Source: Microcystis viridis FACHB-1342
Lineage (GTDB): Bacteria; Cyanobacteriota; Cyanobacteriia; Cyanobacteriales; Microcystaceae
Reading direction: 5' to 3'
DNA: 42,614 bases
NCBI RefSeq assembly: GCF_014698335.1
Contig: NZ_JACJSV010000043.1
Coordinates: 1 to 42,614, forward strand
Under the pieces are notes generated by a model. The model was not told where the DNA came from. It saw only the letters and a list, made by a program, of their open reading frames with translations, and made no database searches. The stretch's first letter is position 1; every line of letters starts with the position of its first letter. Both the position numbers and the translations under genes were made by a program. This document shows, one piece after another, positions 10,284 through 18,882 of this stretch.

Positions 10284-10661
10284 TAGACCTCTTGCAGAAA
10301 TCAAAAATCGTTGTTAGGGTTAGGAGTCAGTAGCCAGTAGTCAGTAGTCAGGAGAATTAAGAATGAATAATAATCAATTAAATGGTCTATTTACAGATTT
10401 TTAGCGTTGGCTGAATAAGTCTGTTGGTGGAGTCAGTAGCCGGTCGTCAGGAGATAGGAGTCAGGAGATAGGAGTCAGGAGATAGGAGATTATTTTATTT
10501 ATTCTCCCCACACCCCACACCCCACTTCCCACTTCCCACACCCCACACCCTGTCCCCACGAAAAACTTTTTCAGCAGACCCTGATTATGCAAGAGGTTTA
10601 CTATCGGGTTAAAGATTAAAATTTCCCCTTTCCCCCTTCCCCGACTTCTGCAAGAGGTCTA
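10284..10661. mobile_element. 378-bp MITE-like element with 16-bp perfect terminal inverted repeats
   Basis: TAGACCTCTTGCAGAA at 10284-10299 is exactly complementary to TTCTGCAAGAGGTCTA at 10646-10661. The interior has no open reading frame of note and consists of heptamer repeats plus a second terminal-repeat-like sequence (TGCAAGAGGTTTA, about 10587-10599). A similar TGTAAGAGGTTTA lies at the edge of the decayed transposase remnant near 19.3 kb. This suggests that an IS of that family could have mobilised the element. Target-site duplications are not obvious. Confidence 0.6.
10397..10585. repeat. Composite repeat (heptamer arms ending in CTTTTTCAGCAGACCC)
   Basis: It starts with GTTGGCTGAATAAGTCTG. 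It continues with a purine-rich array of GGAGATA/GGAGTCA units, TTTATTTATTCTCCCC and a pyrimidine-rich CACCCCA array. It ends with ACGAAAAACTTTTTCAGCAG and ACCCTGATT. Both outer ends match, in reverse orientation, the ends of the element at 26374-26603, so it appears to be a family member whose core was replaced by heptamer repeats. Confidence 0.6.
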
Positions 10662-10932
10662 TTCTAGTACATTAGAAGTGTGATTAGGGGTTTCTGAGCA
10701 GGATGTTGGGCGGAGGCCGATAGGCCCGACTACTTCCCCTCACTACCCCCGCCGGGATGACCGACTTATTCCTTTAATTTCTGTAATTTTCAGCTTTCAA
10801 AGGGTAAAACTCAAATTAGAATAGGGAGGGGTGCCTTAAAATTGCTGTTTTGGCGTATAATCACCTCAATAAAATTTAGAAGCTCCTAGAGTTGATAGTT
10901 TTAAACATTTCTGTGAGGAAAATGTATTTATT

Positions 10933-11694
10933 ATGAGTTCAATTATTGAAATCGGCGACCAAAAAATTAGCGAGTCAGAGGTATTGCCTCTTTTGGCAAA
11001 ATATGGTATGTTACCCCAGTTAATCCGGGAAGTAATTATCGAACAAGCGATCGCCAATATCACCTGCAATCCCGAAGAAAGAAACGCGGCCTATTCCCGT
11101 TTCTATCAAAATAATCAAATTGCCAACGATGAGCAAATGAAATCTTGGTTACAACAAAACGGGATGGATTCCGAGCAACTAGAATATCTAATTCTGCGGG
11201 ACATTAAATTAGAAAAATTTAAACAGGAGACTTGGGATAACAAAGTAGAATCCTACTTCTTGCAAGTCAAAAGTCAATTGGATAAGGTGGTTTATTCCCT
11301 GATTCGGACAAAAAATATCGGCATTGCCCAAGAACTATTTTTCCGGATACAGGATCGAGAAAATAGCTTCGCTGAACTGGCCAAAAAATACTCCCAAGGA
11401 TCAGAAGCGGAAACCGGAGGACTGCTTGGACCCGTGGAACTGAGCACTCCCCACCCCCAGATCGGGCAAATTCTCAAAGCAAGTAAACCGGGGCAACTGT
11501 GGCCACCGACGCAAGTGGGAGAATGGGTCGTGATTGTCCGGTTAGAAAAATATTTATCCTGTGAATTGGACCCTCCCACCCGTCAACGCTTACGGAATGA
11601 TTTATTCCAACAATGGTTAATGACTCAAATGCAAACAGTGAAATCTATCCCCGAATCAACCCCAGTCAATAGCGAGCAGGTATCGATTACATAG
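10933..11694 (+). CDS. Parvulin/SurA-like peptidylprolyl isomerase linked to type I secretion
   Basis: This 253-residue protein has an N-terminal helical SurA-like portion (residues 1-115) and a parvulin-like domain (about 115-205). The parvulin region is recognisable from RIQDRENSFAELAKKYSQG, then TGGLLGPVE, and a terminal GEWVVIVRLEKY strand. No signal peptide or transmembrane segment is visible, so it is probably cytoplasmic. The family catalyses cis-trans isomerisation of proline peptide bonds or acts as a chaperone. It lies 76 bp upstream of the HlyB-like exporter on the same strand, so I infer it may assist folding or presentation of the exporter's substrate. Activity is unproven, because the parvulin active-site residues are only partly recognisable. 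Confidence 0.82.
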   Translation: MSSIIEIGDQKISESEVLPLLAKYGMLPQLIREVIIEQAIANITCNPEERNAAYSRFYQNNQIANDEQMKSWLQQNGMDSEQLEYLILRDIKLEKFKQETWDNKVESYFLQVKSQLDKVVYSLIRTKNIGIAQELFFRIQDRENSFAELAKKYSQGSEAETGGLLGPVELSTPHPQIGQILKASKPGQLWPPTQVGEWVVIVRLEKYLSCELDPPTRQRLRNDLFQQWLMTQMQTVKSIPESTPVNSEQVSIT

Positions 11695-11770
11695 CATTTC
11701 CTTGCAAAACTGGGTAAACCCAGTCTTTTCGCTTAATTATTTGTCAACTTAGTCAATTTTCGCCTAGCTA

Positions 11771-14764
11771 ATGAGTTATACCACTTTAGATTTTACCGCC
11801 TTTCTGGAGACTGTACAGCCCTTTGATCGCCTGCCCGTAGAGGTTAGACGTTCCCTCGGTCAGAAATTACAACCCTTTCGCTATGAGATGGGCAATGCCA
11901 TACTCAAGTGCGATCGCTTACCCTCTCACCTCGTTCTTCTCTACGAGGGAGAGGCCAGACTTTTGGGTTACGATGCTAGGGTTAACAATTCGCTGCCGGT
12001 TACTTTGGCTAAATTGCAGCAAGGAGATTTATTTGGGTGGATGAGTCTTCTGCGCGGTACCCCCTGTGAAACGGTGATCGCTTCTTCGGAAGTCACGATC
12101 TGTTTAACCTTAAAAGAAGAGGATTTTTGGTCTTTAATCAATAATTACCCGGAATTTAAGCAATATTTCTTTGAACAAACCTCGATCGCTGAAGTTTATG
12201 CGACCCTAGGCTCCTATCTTAATCAACAGGCCTGGGGTGGGGGAGACCTGAAAGAAATTGCACAGGCTCTTTTAAACAGAGCTTGTGTGTCCTACAACCA
12301 GATTAACGATGATTATCTCTGGTTAGTCAGCGAAAATACCGACAATTATCCTATCGGCACAGTTATCACCCAAAATAATCCGACTAACACCCGTTTATTA
12401 GGTCTTTTCTCCAATCAGTTAGATGAATTCTTCGACGTAGCTCAGGGCAAGTTCTTGACAGTTGCAACCGAAGCGGCTGCGGAAACAAAAACCGATGATA
12501 TCTGGGAAACCCAAGTCATTAAGGGAAATAAACCCACCCAGGTATTAGATATCCCTCAAGGAAAAATAAGCGACATCACCAGCGATATCGACCTTGAAAA
12601 CACTGTCGAGAAAAACCGGAAATCCTATCCCTTTTTCAGGGGAAAAACGGAACTAGAGGCGGTGAGTGCCTGTTTTCAGATGATCTGCAAATATTTTAAT
12701 ATCCCCTTTCGCAAGGACGTGATCCAACGCATACTAGGGGATCAACTGCAAAGAACTGGCAGCCTTTCCCTGCCCCTGTGTGGGGCTGTGGCCGAGGTAG
12801 TGGGACTCCATAGTCAATTAGTGCCTTTACCTGCTACTTCCTTGCCCAATATCAACCCTCCTGCCCTAATTCGCTGGCAAGACAGCATCGTTATCCTCTA
12901 CGAAATCAATCAACGGGAAACCACGATCGCTGTTCCCGAACGGGGGATAATTAAACGCAAAACCAGCGAATTTCTGGAATCTTGGGGCGAAAAAGGGGAA
13001 GTAATTCTGCTTAAACCCACCAAACACACCCAGCAACAGCGTTTTGGCCTATCATGGTTTTGGCCTTCTGTCAAGAAACATAAACGAGTCTTAATAGAAG
13101 TTTTTATTGCTTCTTTCTTCGTGCAGTTATTTGCCCTGGCCAATCCCTTGATGATTCAGGTGATCATCGATAAAGTGATCGTGCAGAATAGCCCAGAAAC
13201 TCTGAATACCCTCGGGGTTTTCCTGTTAGTAATTGCCGTTTTTGAGGGAATTTTAACCTTTTTGAGGACATCCCTTTTTGTCGATACCACTAACCGCATC
13301 GACATGACCCTCGGTTCGGAAATTATCGATCACCTGCTGCGCTTACCCCTGAAATACTTTGAACGGCGACCTGTGGGGGAAATTTCGACAAGAATCAATG
13401 AATTAGAGAATATTCGGCAATTTTTAACAGGCACAGCCCTAACGGTGGTATTAGATGCCATTTTCTCGGTTATCTACATCGTGGTTATGTTGATCTATAG
13501 CCCGATTCTAACCGTTTGGGCGCTGGGAGTCGTACCGATTTTAGTTCTGTCCACAGCTATTTTCGCACCAATCGTGCGGCGACAACTGCGAGCAAAAGCG
13601 GAACGAAACGCCGAAACCCAATCCTATCTGGTGGAGGTGATGACGGGAATCCAAACAGTAAAAGCACAGAATATCGAATTGCGTTCCCGTTGGCAGTGGC
13701 AAGAACGTTATGCTCGCTATGTGGCCGAAGGTTTTCAAACGGTAATGACCTCAACTTTGGCCGGTTCCTTTAGTCACTTCTTTAACCAATTATCGGGTTT
13801 ATTAGTGCTGTGGGTGGGAGCAGCCTTAGTTTTAGACGGACAACTCACCCTTGGTCAATTAATCGCCTTCCGGATTATCTCTTCCTACGTTACCTCGCCG
13901 ATTCTGCGTTTGACCCAACTCTGGCAAAACTTCCAAGAAACCGGCTTATCCCTGGAAAGATTAGCCGATATCGTCGATACTCCCCAAGAAGCGGAACTCG
14001 ATCGCCACAATATCCCCATGCCCTTAATTAAAGGCACTGTCACCTACGAAAACCTCGCTTTCCGCTTCAATCCCCACGGTGCCCTGCAACTATACAACAT
14101 CAATTTAGAATTCCCCGCCGGCACTTTTGTCGCTTTGGTGGGAGAAAGTGGCGCCGGGAAAAGTACCATCACTAAACTATTAGCTCGTCTCTACGAACCA
14201 GAATCGGGACGGATTCTCATTGATGGCTACGATATCAACAAAGTGGAACTCTATTCCCTGCGTCGTCAAATCGGCATGGTTCCCCAAGAAACTCTATTAT
14301 TTGACGGTACGGTACAGGAAAATATCGCCCTGACTAACCCCGATGCGACGGTGGAGGAAATTGTCTCGGCAGCGAGAGCAGCTGCAGCCCACGAATTTAT
14401 TATGACCCTACCCAATGGCTATAATACCCGCGTCGGTGAACGGGGGGCATCCCTATCGGGGGGACAACGACAACGGGTTGCGATCGCTCGTTCCGTCCTG
14501 CAAAGACCGCAAATTCTCATTCTTGATGAGGCCACCAGCGCCCTCGACTATAATACCGAACGGCAAGTGTGCCTGAATCTCAAAGAAGTTTTCAAGGATC
14601 ATACGGTCTTTTTTATTACCCATCGTTTAGCTTCGATCAAATCCGCCGATATTATTGTCATGATGGATAAAGGGACAGTAGCGGAGGAAGGCACCCACGA
14701 GGAATTAATGGCCAAAAAAGGCCTTTACTATACTCTCTATAAACAACAGGATTCGCAAATCTAG
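11771..14764 (+). CDS. Type I secretion ABC transporter (cNMP-like domain, C39-like domain, ABC exporter)
   Basis: This 997-residue protein has three parts. First is an N-terminal cyclic-nucleotide-binding-like domain (about 15-130); its phosphate-binding cassette is degenerate, with FGWMSLLRGTPCETVIA in place of FGE...R-TA. Second is a C39-peptidase-like domain (about 290-410). The usual catalytic DCG is replaced by EAVSAC and the conserved His of the second motif is also missing, so it should bind rather than cleave substrate, as in HlyB. Third is an exporter core: membrane helices from about 435 to 710, Walker A GESGAGKST (near 790), signature LSGGQRQR (near 894), Walker B ILILDEATSALD, and the H-loop ITHR. 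It should be an inner-membrane dimer exporting unprocessed, possibly RTX-type proteins with the HlyD partner downstream. No TolC gene is in view. Confidence 0.93.
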   Translation: MSYTTLDFTAFLETVQPFDRLPVEVRRSLGQKLQPFRYEMGNAILKCDRLPSHLVLLYEGEARLLGYDARVNNSLPVTLAKLQQGDLFGWMSLLRGTPCETVIASSEVTICLTLKEEDFWSLINNYPEFKQYFFEQTSIAEVYATLGSYLNQQAWGGGDLKEIAQALLNRACVSYNQINDDYLWLVSENTDNYPIGTVITQNNPTNTRLLGLFSNQLDEFFDVAQGKFLTVATEAAAETKTDDIWETQVIKGNKPTQVLDIPQGKISDITSDIDLENTVEKNRKSYPFFRGKTELEAVSACFQMICKYFNIPFRKDVIQRILGDQLQRTGSLSLPLCGAVAEVVGLHSQLVPLPATSLPNINPPALIRWQDSIVILYEINQRETTIAVPERGIIKRKTSEFLESWGEKGEVILLKPTKHTQQQRFGLSWFWPSVKKHKRVLIEVFIASFFVQLFALANPLMIQVIIDKVIVQNSPETLNTLGVFLLVIAVFEGILTFLRTSLFVDTTNRIDMTLGSEIIDHLLRLPLKYFERRPVGEISTRINELENIRQFLTGTALTVVLDAIFSVIYIVVMLIYSPILTVWALGVVPILVLSTAIFAPIVRRQLRAKAERNAETQSYLVEVMTGIQTVKAQNIELRSRWQWQERYARYVAEGFQTVMTSTLAGSFSHFFNQLSGLLVLWVGAALVLDGQLTLGQLIAFRIISSYVTSPILRLTQLWQNFQETGLSLERLADIVDTPQEAELDRHNIPMPLIKGTVTYENLAFRFNPHGALQLYNINLEFPAGTFVALVGESGAGKSTITKLLARLYEPESGRILIDGYDINKVELYSLRRQIGMVPQETLLFDGTVQENIALTNPDATVEEIVSAARAAAAHEFIMTLPNGYNTRVGERGASLSGGQRQRVAIARSVLQRPQILILDEATSALDYNTERQVCLNLKEVFKDHTVFFITHRLASIKSADIIVMMDKGTVAEEGTHEELMAKKGLYYTLYKQQDSQI

Positions 14765-14910
14765 TTAGTCAGGAGACAGGAGTCAGGAGACAGTAATCAG
14801 GAGTCAGAAGATTAGTTTTATTTATTCTCCCCACACCCTACACCCCATCACCCCACACCCCATCACTCCACACCCCACACCCACGAAAAACTTTTTCAGC
14901 AAACCCTAAA
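14765..14910. repeat. Composite heptamer repeat between the exporter and hlyD-like genes
   Basis: GGAGACAGGAGTCAGGAGACAG-like units are followed by GATTAGTTTTATTTATTCTCC, a CCCCACACCC/CCATCACC array, and ACGAAAAACTTTTTCAGCA then AACCCTAAAT. The order and both ends match the composite at 10397-10585. Insertion here separates two genes that are expected to be one operon. Confidence 0.65.
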
Positions 14911-14925
14911 TATAGGAGAATCCCC

Positions 14926-16695
14926 ATGAACGGTAATTCTAACAACGGCCACAACGGCAACGGCAAAGGTAAAAGCGATGAACTGACCCAAGCGGGTAAA
15001 AACGTGGCCACTACCACGAAAAATAAAAGTATTACCCCTTCTTTACCCACTTTCAGCCCACCGGAACAATCGGTGATTCTGAAACAATCGCCCATTTGGT
15101 CGCGGACGATTATCTGGACATTAATGAGTGTCACCACTGCCGCTTTAATTTGGTCAGTGTTCGCCAAAATCGAGCAGGTGGTCGGTGCCCAAGGACAACT
15201 TAAACCCCAGGGCAAAGTGCAAGAAGTACAAGCACCGGTGAATGGGGTGGTACAGTTCGTTAAAGTTAAAGATGGCGATCGAGTTAACAAAGGGGATGTA
15301 CTGGTTTTAATGGATTCCAGTGCCTCGCAAGTGCAGTTAGAATCTTTGAAAAAAATTCGCGCCACTGCTGAGAAGGAAAATCAATTCTATCGTCTCTTAA
15401 TGGCGCAGGATCTGACACCGGCAGCAGTGGAAAGTTCGATCGCTCAATTAAAATTACCGAGTGAAATCGCCGATTTAGCCCGTAATCGTGCCGCTTTGGT
15501 AGCAGAAAATCAACTTTATCAAGCACAGGTCAGTGAAGGTGCCTCTAGCTCTGCTCTACAAGGGGAAGAGTTAGCCCGTTTAGAGGTTGCCCAACGAGAG
15601 GCCAATTCTCGACAAGCGGCCGCTAGATTGGAAATGGAACAATTAGCAAAACAATTGAACCAAACCAGGGTACAGTTGGCCGATGCCCGCTCCCAATTAA
15701 TCAATGATCGCTTCGTCTTAGAAGAAATTAAGACTCGTAATGCCAATTCGATGAAACAAGGCCAAGAAGGCTTGGATATCGAGCGTAATATTCTTAAGGA
15801 TATTGAACCCTTGGGAGAAGAAGGGGCGGTCGCCCGTTATCAGATTAATAAACAAAAACAATCTGTCACTGACCGTCAAAATGAACTGCAGCAGCAAGAG
15901 GCTAACGGCAAAATTGATCGAGAAAAACAAGAGCAAGAAGTACAAACCCGCATCGCCGAAATTTCCCGTTTGGAACAGGAAGAAAAGCGTTATTCCCTAT
16001 TGATCTCCCAAGCGCGAGAAAGGCTGATTAACACCACAGTAATCACGGAAAAAGATGTGCGTGATAAAATGGCGGACAATCAGAAACGGATTGCTGAAAT
16101 CGATAGTCAGATCAGTCGCGTTATCATTGATAACAACAAGCGCATTGCTGAGTTAGATAGTCAAATTAGTCAAGCACAACAGACGATTAAATATCAAAAA
16201 ATTACCGCCCCCATCGATGGTGTGGTCTTTGATCTCAAGGCGCGGCCTGGGTTTGTTCCCCAACCAAGTCAAGCGGAAGCATTGTTAAAAATTGTTCCCG
16301 ATGGCTGTCCCACCCAGATCAAAGATGCTGCTAAAGGTTGTTTAGTGGCAGAGGTGGACGTGACTAACCAAGACATCGGTTTTGTGCGCGTGGGACAAAA
16401 GACCGATATTCGCATTGATTCCTTTTCCTACAGTGAATACGGCGATATTAAGGGAGAAGTAATCTCGATCGGTTCTGATGCTTTACCTCCCGACGAAAAT
16501 CACCGTTTTTATCGGTTCCCTGTCCGGGTAAGCTTGAGCAGTCAAGAGTTAGTTTTGAAAGATAAATCTACTCTGCCGCTGCAATCGGGGATGTCTGTGA
16601 GTGTCAACATCAAAGTCAATGAAAATCGCACGGTTTTGGGGCTATTTACCGATATGTTCAATAAACAGGTGGATACTCTCAAACAAGTCCGTTAG
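14926..16695 (+). CDS. HlyD family type I secretion periplasmic adaptor
   Basis: This 589-residue membrane-fusion protein has a Gly/Asn/Lys-rich cytoplasmic N-terminus, one transmembrane helix ([20 protein letters not shown], about residues 62-81), and a biotinyl-lipoyl half ([20 protein letters not shown], near 104). A long alpha-hairpin rich in Gln/Glu/Ala follows (about 130-420), then the second lipoyl half ([15 protein letters not shown]) and a beta-barrel C-terminal region. It should connect the inner-membrane ABC exporter to an outer-membrane TolC channel. The hairpin is longer than in E. coli HlyD (478 residues overall), as is common in cyanobacterial homologues. The ATG at 14926 has a good ribosome-binding site (TAGGAG, 10 nt upstream). 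Its stop overlaps the hisA stop region by 4 bp, convergently. Confidence 0.93.
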   Translation: MNGNSNNGHNGNGKGKSDELTQAGKNVATTTKNKSITPSLPTFSPPEQSVILKQSPIWSRTIIWTLMSVTTAALIWSVFAKIEQVVGAQGQLKPQGKVQEVQAPVNGVVQFVKVKDGDRVNKGDVLVLMDSSASQVQLESLKKIRATAEKENQFYRLLMAQDLTPAAVESSIAQLKLPSEIADLARNRAALVAENQLYQAQVSEGASSSALQGEELARLEVAQREANSRQAAARLEMEQLAKQLNQTRVQLADARSQLINDRFVLEEIKTRNANSMKQGQEGLDIERNILKDIEPLGEEGAVARYQINKQKQSVTDRQNELQQQEANGKIDREKQEQEVQTRIAEISRLEQEEKRYSLLISQARERLINTTVITEKDVRDKMADNQKRIAEIDSQISRVIIDNNKRIAELDSQISQAQQTIKYQKITAPIDGVVFDLKARPGFVPQPSQAEALLKIVPDGCPTQIKDAAKGCLVAEVDVTNQDIGFVRVGQKTDIRIDSFSYSEYGDIKGEVISIGSDALPPDENHRFYRFPVRVSLSSQELVLKDKSTLPLQSGMSVSVNIKVNENRTVLGLFTDMFNKQVDTLKQVR

Positions 16696-17453
16696 GCGAA
16701 AAAATTCGGGGGTAGATCCTGCCAACGGCCTGAACCGATCGCGCTAATCGCTTCCGAGAGGTTAACTGCACCGGTATAAAGAGCGCGGCCCACGATTACT
16801 CCCGTTACTCCTAAAGGTTCCAAAGACAATAAACTCAGTAAGTCCGTCAGGGAACTAATGCCCCCGGAGGCGATGACGGGAATTTCGACAGATTCGGCTA
16901 ATTCTCGCAAAGCGGCGAGATTCGGGCCAGAAAGGGTGCCATCTCGATGAATATCAGTGTAGATAATCGTGCTGGCTCCTCTTTTTGCCATATCTTGACC
17001 GAGTGCGATCGCATCTACTGAGGAAGTTTCTAACCACCCCCTGGTGGCTACTTTACCATCGCGAGCATCAATACCAACAATTATTTGCCCCGGAAAGCTT
17101 TGACAAAGTTCGCTGACTAATTCTGGCTTTTCTACGGCTACTGTCCCTAAAATCGCCTTTTCTACCCCGATTTTTAGGAGATTACTCACCGTTTCTAGAT
17201 CTCGCAGTCCACCCCCCACCTGTACGGGAATGGCAATATCATTAAGAATTGTTTCAATGGTTGACAAATTAACCGATTTACCCTCTTTGGCTCCATCCAA
17301 ATCGACTAAATGTAATCTGGTTGCCCCCTGATTGACCCATTCTCGCGCCACTATTGCGGGATTATCATTAAAAACCTGCGATTGTTGGTAATCTCCCTGA
17401 TAAAGTCGCACACATTTGCCATCGAGAATATCAATAGCGGGGATAACTTCCAT
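16692..17453 (-). CDS. hisA: Phosphoribosylformimino-5-aminoimidazole carboxamide ribotide isomerase
   Basis: This 253-residue (beta/alpha)8 barrel starts [20 protein letters not shown], containing the catalytic Asp (PAIDI). Further family motifs are [20 protein letters not shown], the second catalytic Asp in [15 protein letters not shown], and the phosphate-binding VIASGGISS and [10 protein letters not shown]. HisA isomerises ProFAR to PRFAR in histidine biosynthesis. The length matches the family. The gene stands alone, as is usual for dispersed his genes in cyanobacteria, and its stop overlaps that of the hlyD-like gene by 4 bp. The start is ATG at 17453. Confidence 0.97.
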   Translation of the reverse strand: MEVIPAIDILDGKCVRLYQGDYQQSQVFNDNPAIVAREWVNQGATRLHLVDLDGAKEGKSVNLSTIETILNDIAIPVQVGGGLRDLETVSNLLKIGVEKAILGTVAVEKPELVSELCQSFPGQIIVGIDARDGKVATRGWLETSSVDAIALGQDMAKRGASTIIYTDIHRDGTLSGPNLAALRELAESVEIPVIASGGISSLTDLLSLLSLEPLGVTGVIVGRALYTGAVNLSEAISAIGSGRWQDLPPNFFA

Positions 17454-17508
17454 GTTTTTCTCAATATCTAACTAAGGAGCGTTTTTTATTATATATTACC
17501 AGCCTTGT

Positions 17509-17543
17509 CAGTTATCAGTTATCAGTTATCAGTTATCAGTTTT
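17509..17543. repeat. CAGTTAT heptamer array
   Basis: Four perfect CAGTTAT units (17509-17536) are followed by CAGTTTT. The unit is the reverse complement of the AACTGAT family array at 25517-25593, so both belong to one dispersed heptanucleotide family. A looser TGATTACTGAT/ACTGATCACTGAT version lies at about 17788-17823. Confidence 0.85.
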
Positions 17544-17579
17544 GAGTCTGAGAGGGGAACAATCCCTCTCAACGCATTG

Positions 17580-17745
17580 TCCACAAAGGTTTTAAAGTGC
17601 CAGCCATTGCGGGGATCGGGGGGAAAATTCCTGGACTTTTTCCCTGAAAATTAGGTAACTGACTACCTCAAAACTGGTAAAACCCCACACCCCAAACCCC
17701 ATACCCCACTCCCAGGAAAAGCTTTTTGCCGCAAACCATCTATAT
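17580..17745. mobile_element. Degenerate relative of the 26.4-kb MITE, opposite orientation
   Basis: The core GGACTTTTTCCCTGAAAAT, then TAGGTAACTGAC (about 17632-17662), matches the reverse complement of the core of the element at 26374-26603 (GGACTTTTTCTCTGAAAAT, then TAGGTAATTGAC). It is followed by the same ACCCCACACCCC array and a terminal AAAAGCTTTTTGCCGCAAACC. The ends have diverged. It lies in the roughly 430-bp space between hisA and the LuxR-type gene, where I see no coding sequence. Confidence 0.55.
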
Positions 17746-17886
17746 TAAGTGTGCATGATCAAATGGCAGTAACAGTGCTGTCTTTTCACTGATTACTGTT
17801 TACTGATCACTGATTACTGATTATCGATTCCTAGGGGAAAAAATTCTTCTAGAATGATAAGTACATATACGAGAGGAATTATACTC

Positions 17887-18168
17887 ATGTCTGCTGGGAA
17901 GTTTCAAACAGCCGCTTCATTATCCGATCGAGAGCTAGAAATACTCGATTTAGTGGCTAATGGTTTAACTAATCAAGAAATCTCGGAAAAGCTGGAGATT
18001 AGTAAGCGTACCGTTGATAATCATATTAGTAATATCTTGACGAAAACAAAAACCGATAATCGGGTGGAATTGGTGCGTTGGGCATTGCATTGGGGTAAAG
18101 TTTGTCTTGATGATATTAATTGTTGTATCCTTCCTTCCCCGGCGCTGACCGATGATCAGGTTTCCTAA
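17887..18168 (+). CDS. LuxR-type response regulator-like transcription factor, PedR-like
   Basis: This 93-residue protein is little more than a LuxR/NarL helix-turn-helix: SLSDRELEILDLVANGLTNQ, EISEKLEISKRTVDNHISNI, LTKTKTDNRVELVRWALHWG. It has no receiver domain. It resembles the small cyanobacterial PedR regulator, which responds to photosynthetic electron transport through thioredoxin. I count Cys at 73, 79 and 80 from the chosen start. A redox-sensitive cysteine near residue 80 is what I recall for PedR. The frame extends to ATG 17854, but ATG 17887 has a better ribosome-binding site (GAGAGG) and begins MSAGKF. The last 17 bp overlap the downstream lipoprotein gene, implying coupling. Confidence 0.85.
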   Translation: MSAGKFQTAASLSDRELEILDLVANGLTNQEISEKLEISKRTVDNHISNILTKTKTDNRVELVRWALHWGKVCLDDINCCILPSPALTDDQVS

Positions 18169-18703
18169 ACTTCTTCGACTTTTGCTTGCGGTTAATATCA
18201 TCAGTCTGGGGGGATGTAGTGATGCGGGTTTTGTCACCCCTCCCCAACAGCTTTTAGGAAATACTTTAAATACCCCTTCCTCAGAAGATAATCCCCGTTT
18301 TAACTACGATGGTCGTTATCTGGTTTTTGCCTCTGATCGCAGGGGTCAACGAACGATTTATTTATTCGATCGAGTGGCTAATCGTTTAGTTCCCCTACCG
18401 GGGTTAAATCAAGCAAAAACCTATCAAGATCAGCCAGATATTAGTGCCGATGGTCGTTATATTGTTTATGTGTCGGAACAGTCCGGTAAACCCGATATAT
18501 ATATTTATGATCGACAAACTCTGCAAGCAAAAAATCTCACCGAAAATATCTTAGGAGAAGTGCGTCATCCGACGATTAGTGGTAACGGTCGTTTTATTGC
18601 TTTTGAAAGTAATCGTTTCGGTCAATGGAATCTGGAAATATTCGATCGAGGTGGCGAAATTTCTCCTTCTTTACCCCCGATAAATTCTTCCCCGTCCCGA
18701 TAG
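18152..18703 (+). CDS. TolB-like beta-propeller lipoprotein
   Basis: This 183-residue protein starts with a short basic stretch, a hydrophobic segment and a lipobox ending SLGGC (Cys22), so it is predicted to be lipid-anchored on the periplasmic side. Three WD40/TolB-type PD40 blades follow: PRFNYDGRYLVFASDRRG, PDISADGRYIVYVSEQSG, and PTISGNGRFIAFESNRFG. Three blades are too few for a closed propeller, so it may oligomerise or be a shortened form. The ATG at 18152 lies inside the 3' end of the PedR-like gene, so the two are probably translationally coupled. The function is unknown; TolB-type propellers usually mediate protein-protein contacts. The C-terminus (LPPINSSPSR) is low complexity. 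Confidence 0.82.
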   Translation: MIRFPKLLRLLLAVNIISLGGCSDAGFVTPPQQLLGNTLNTPSSEDNPRFNYDGRYLVFASDRRGQRTIYLFDRVANRLVPLPGLNQAKTYQDQPDISADGRYIVYVSEQSGKPDIYIYDRQTLQAKNLTENILGEVRHPTISGNGRFIAFESNRFGQWNLEIFDRGGEISPSLPPINSSPSR

Positions 18704-18736
18704 TATTGGGAGAGAAGGGAGAAGGGTGCGGGGAAC

Positions 18737-18767
18737 TCACAGGTGTAGGTATTTTACAAACCTGTGA
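18737..18767. other. Stem-loop downstream of the lipoprotein gene
   Basis: TCACAGGT (18737-18744) and ACCTGTGA (18760-18767) form a perfect 8-bp stem with a 15-nt loop. There is no T-run after it, so it may be a processing or stability element rather than an intrinsic terminator. The rest of 18704-18882 holds nothing I can identify. Confidence 0.3.
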
Positions 18768-18882
18768 AGAGAAGACAAGGAGGACAAGGAGGGAAAGTGG
18801 ACAAGGAAGTTTTTAGGCGCAAAGAGCAAAAGTGAGATGAGGAAGTATTAACAGCAAGAGTAGATTTTGTCAGGGACTGTTG

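Larger units (their letters stand above)
10199..10932. other. Repeat-filled 730-bp intergenic region
   Basis: No gene is supported. The region contains a 378-bp element with 16-bp perfect terminal inverted repeats (10284-10661), inside which lies another repeat composite (10397-10585). After it, 10662-10932 is ordinary AT-rich sequence with no recognisable motif beyond a possible AGGA ribosome-binding site about 15 nt upstream of the gene at 10933. Confidence 0.6.

Noticed and set aside
14838-15365. 175-codon minus-strand frame over the hlyD-like start
   Set aside because: It overlaps the conserved hlyD-like gene and a repeat patch, and the sense frame is clearly coding.
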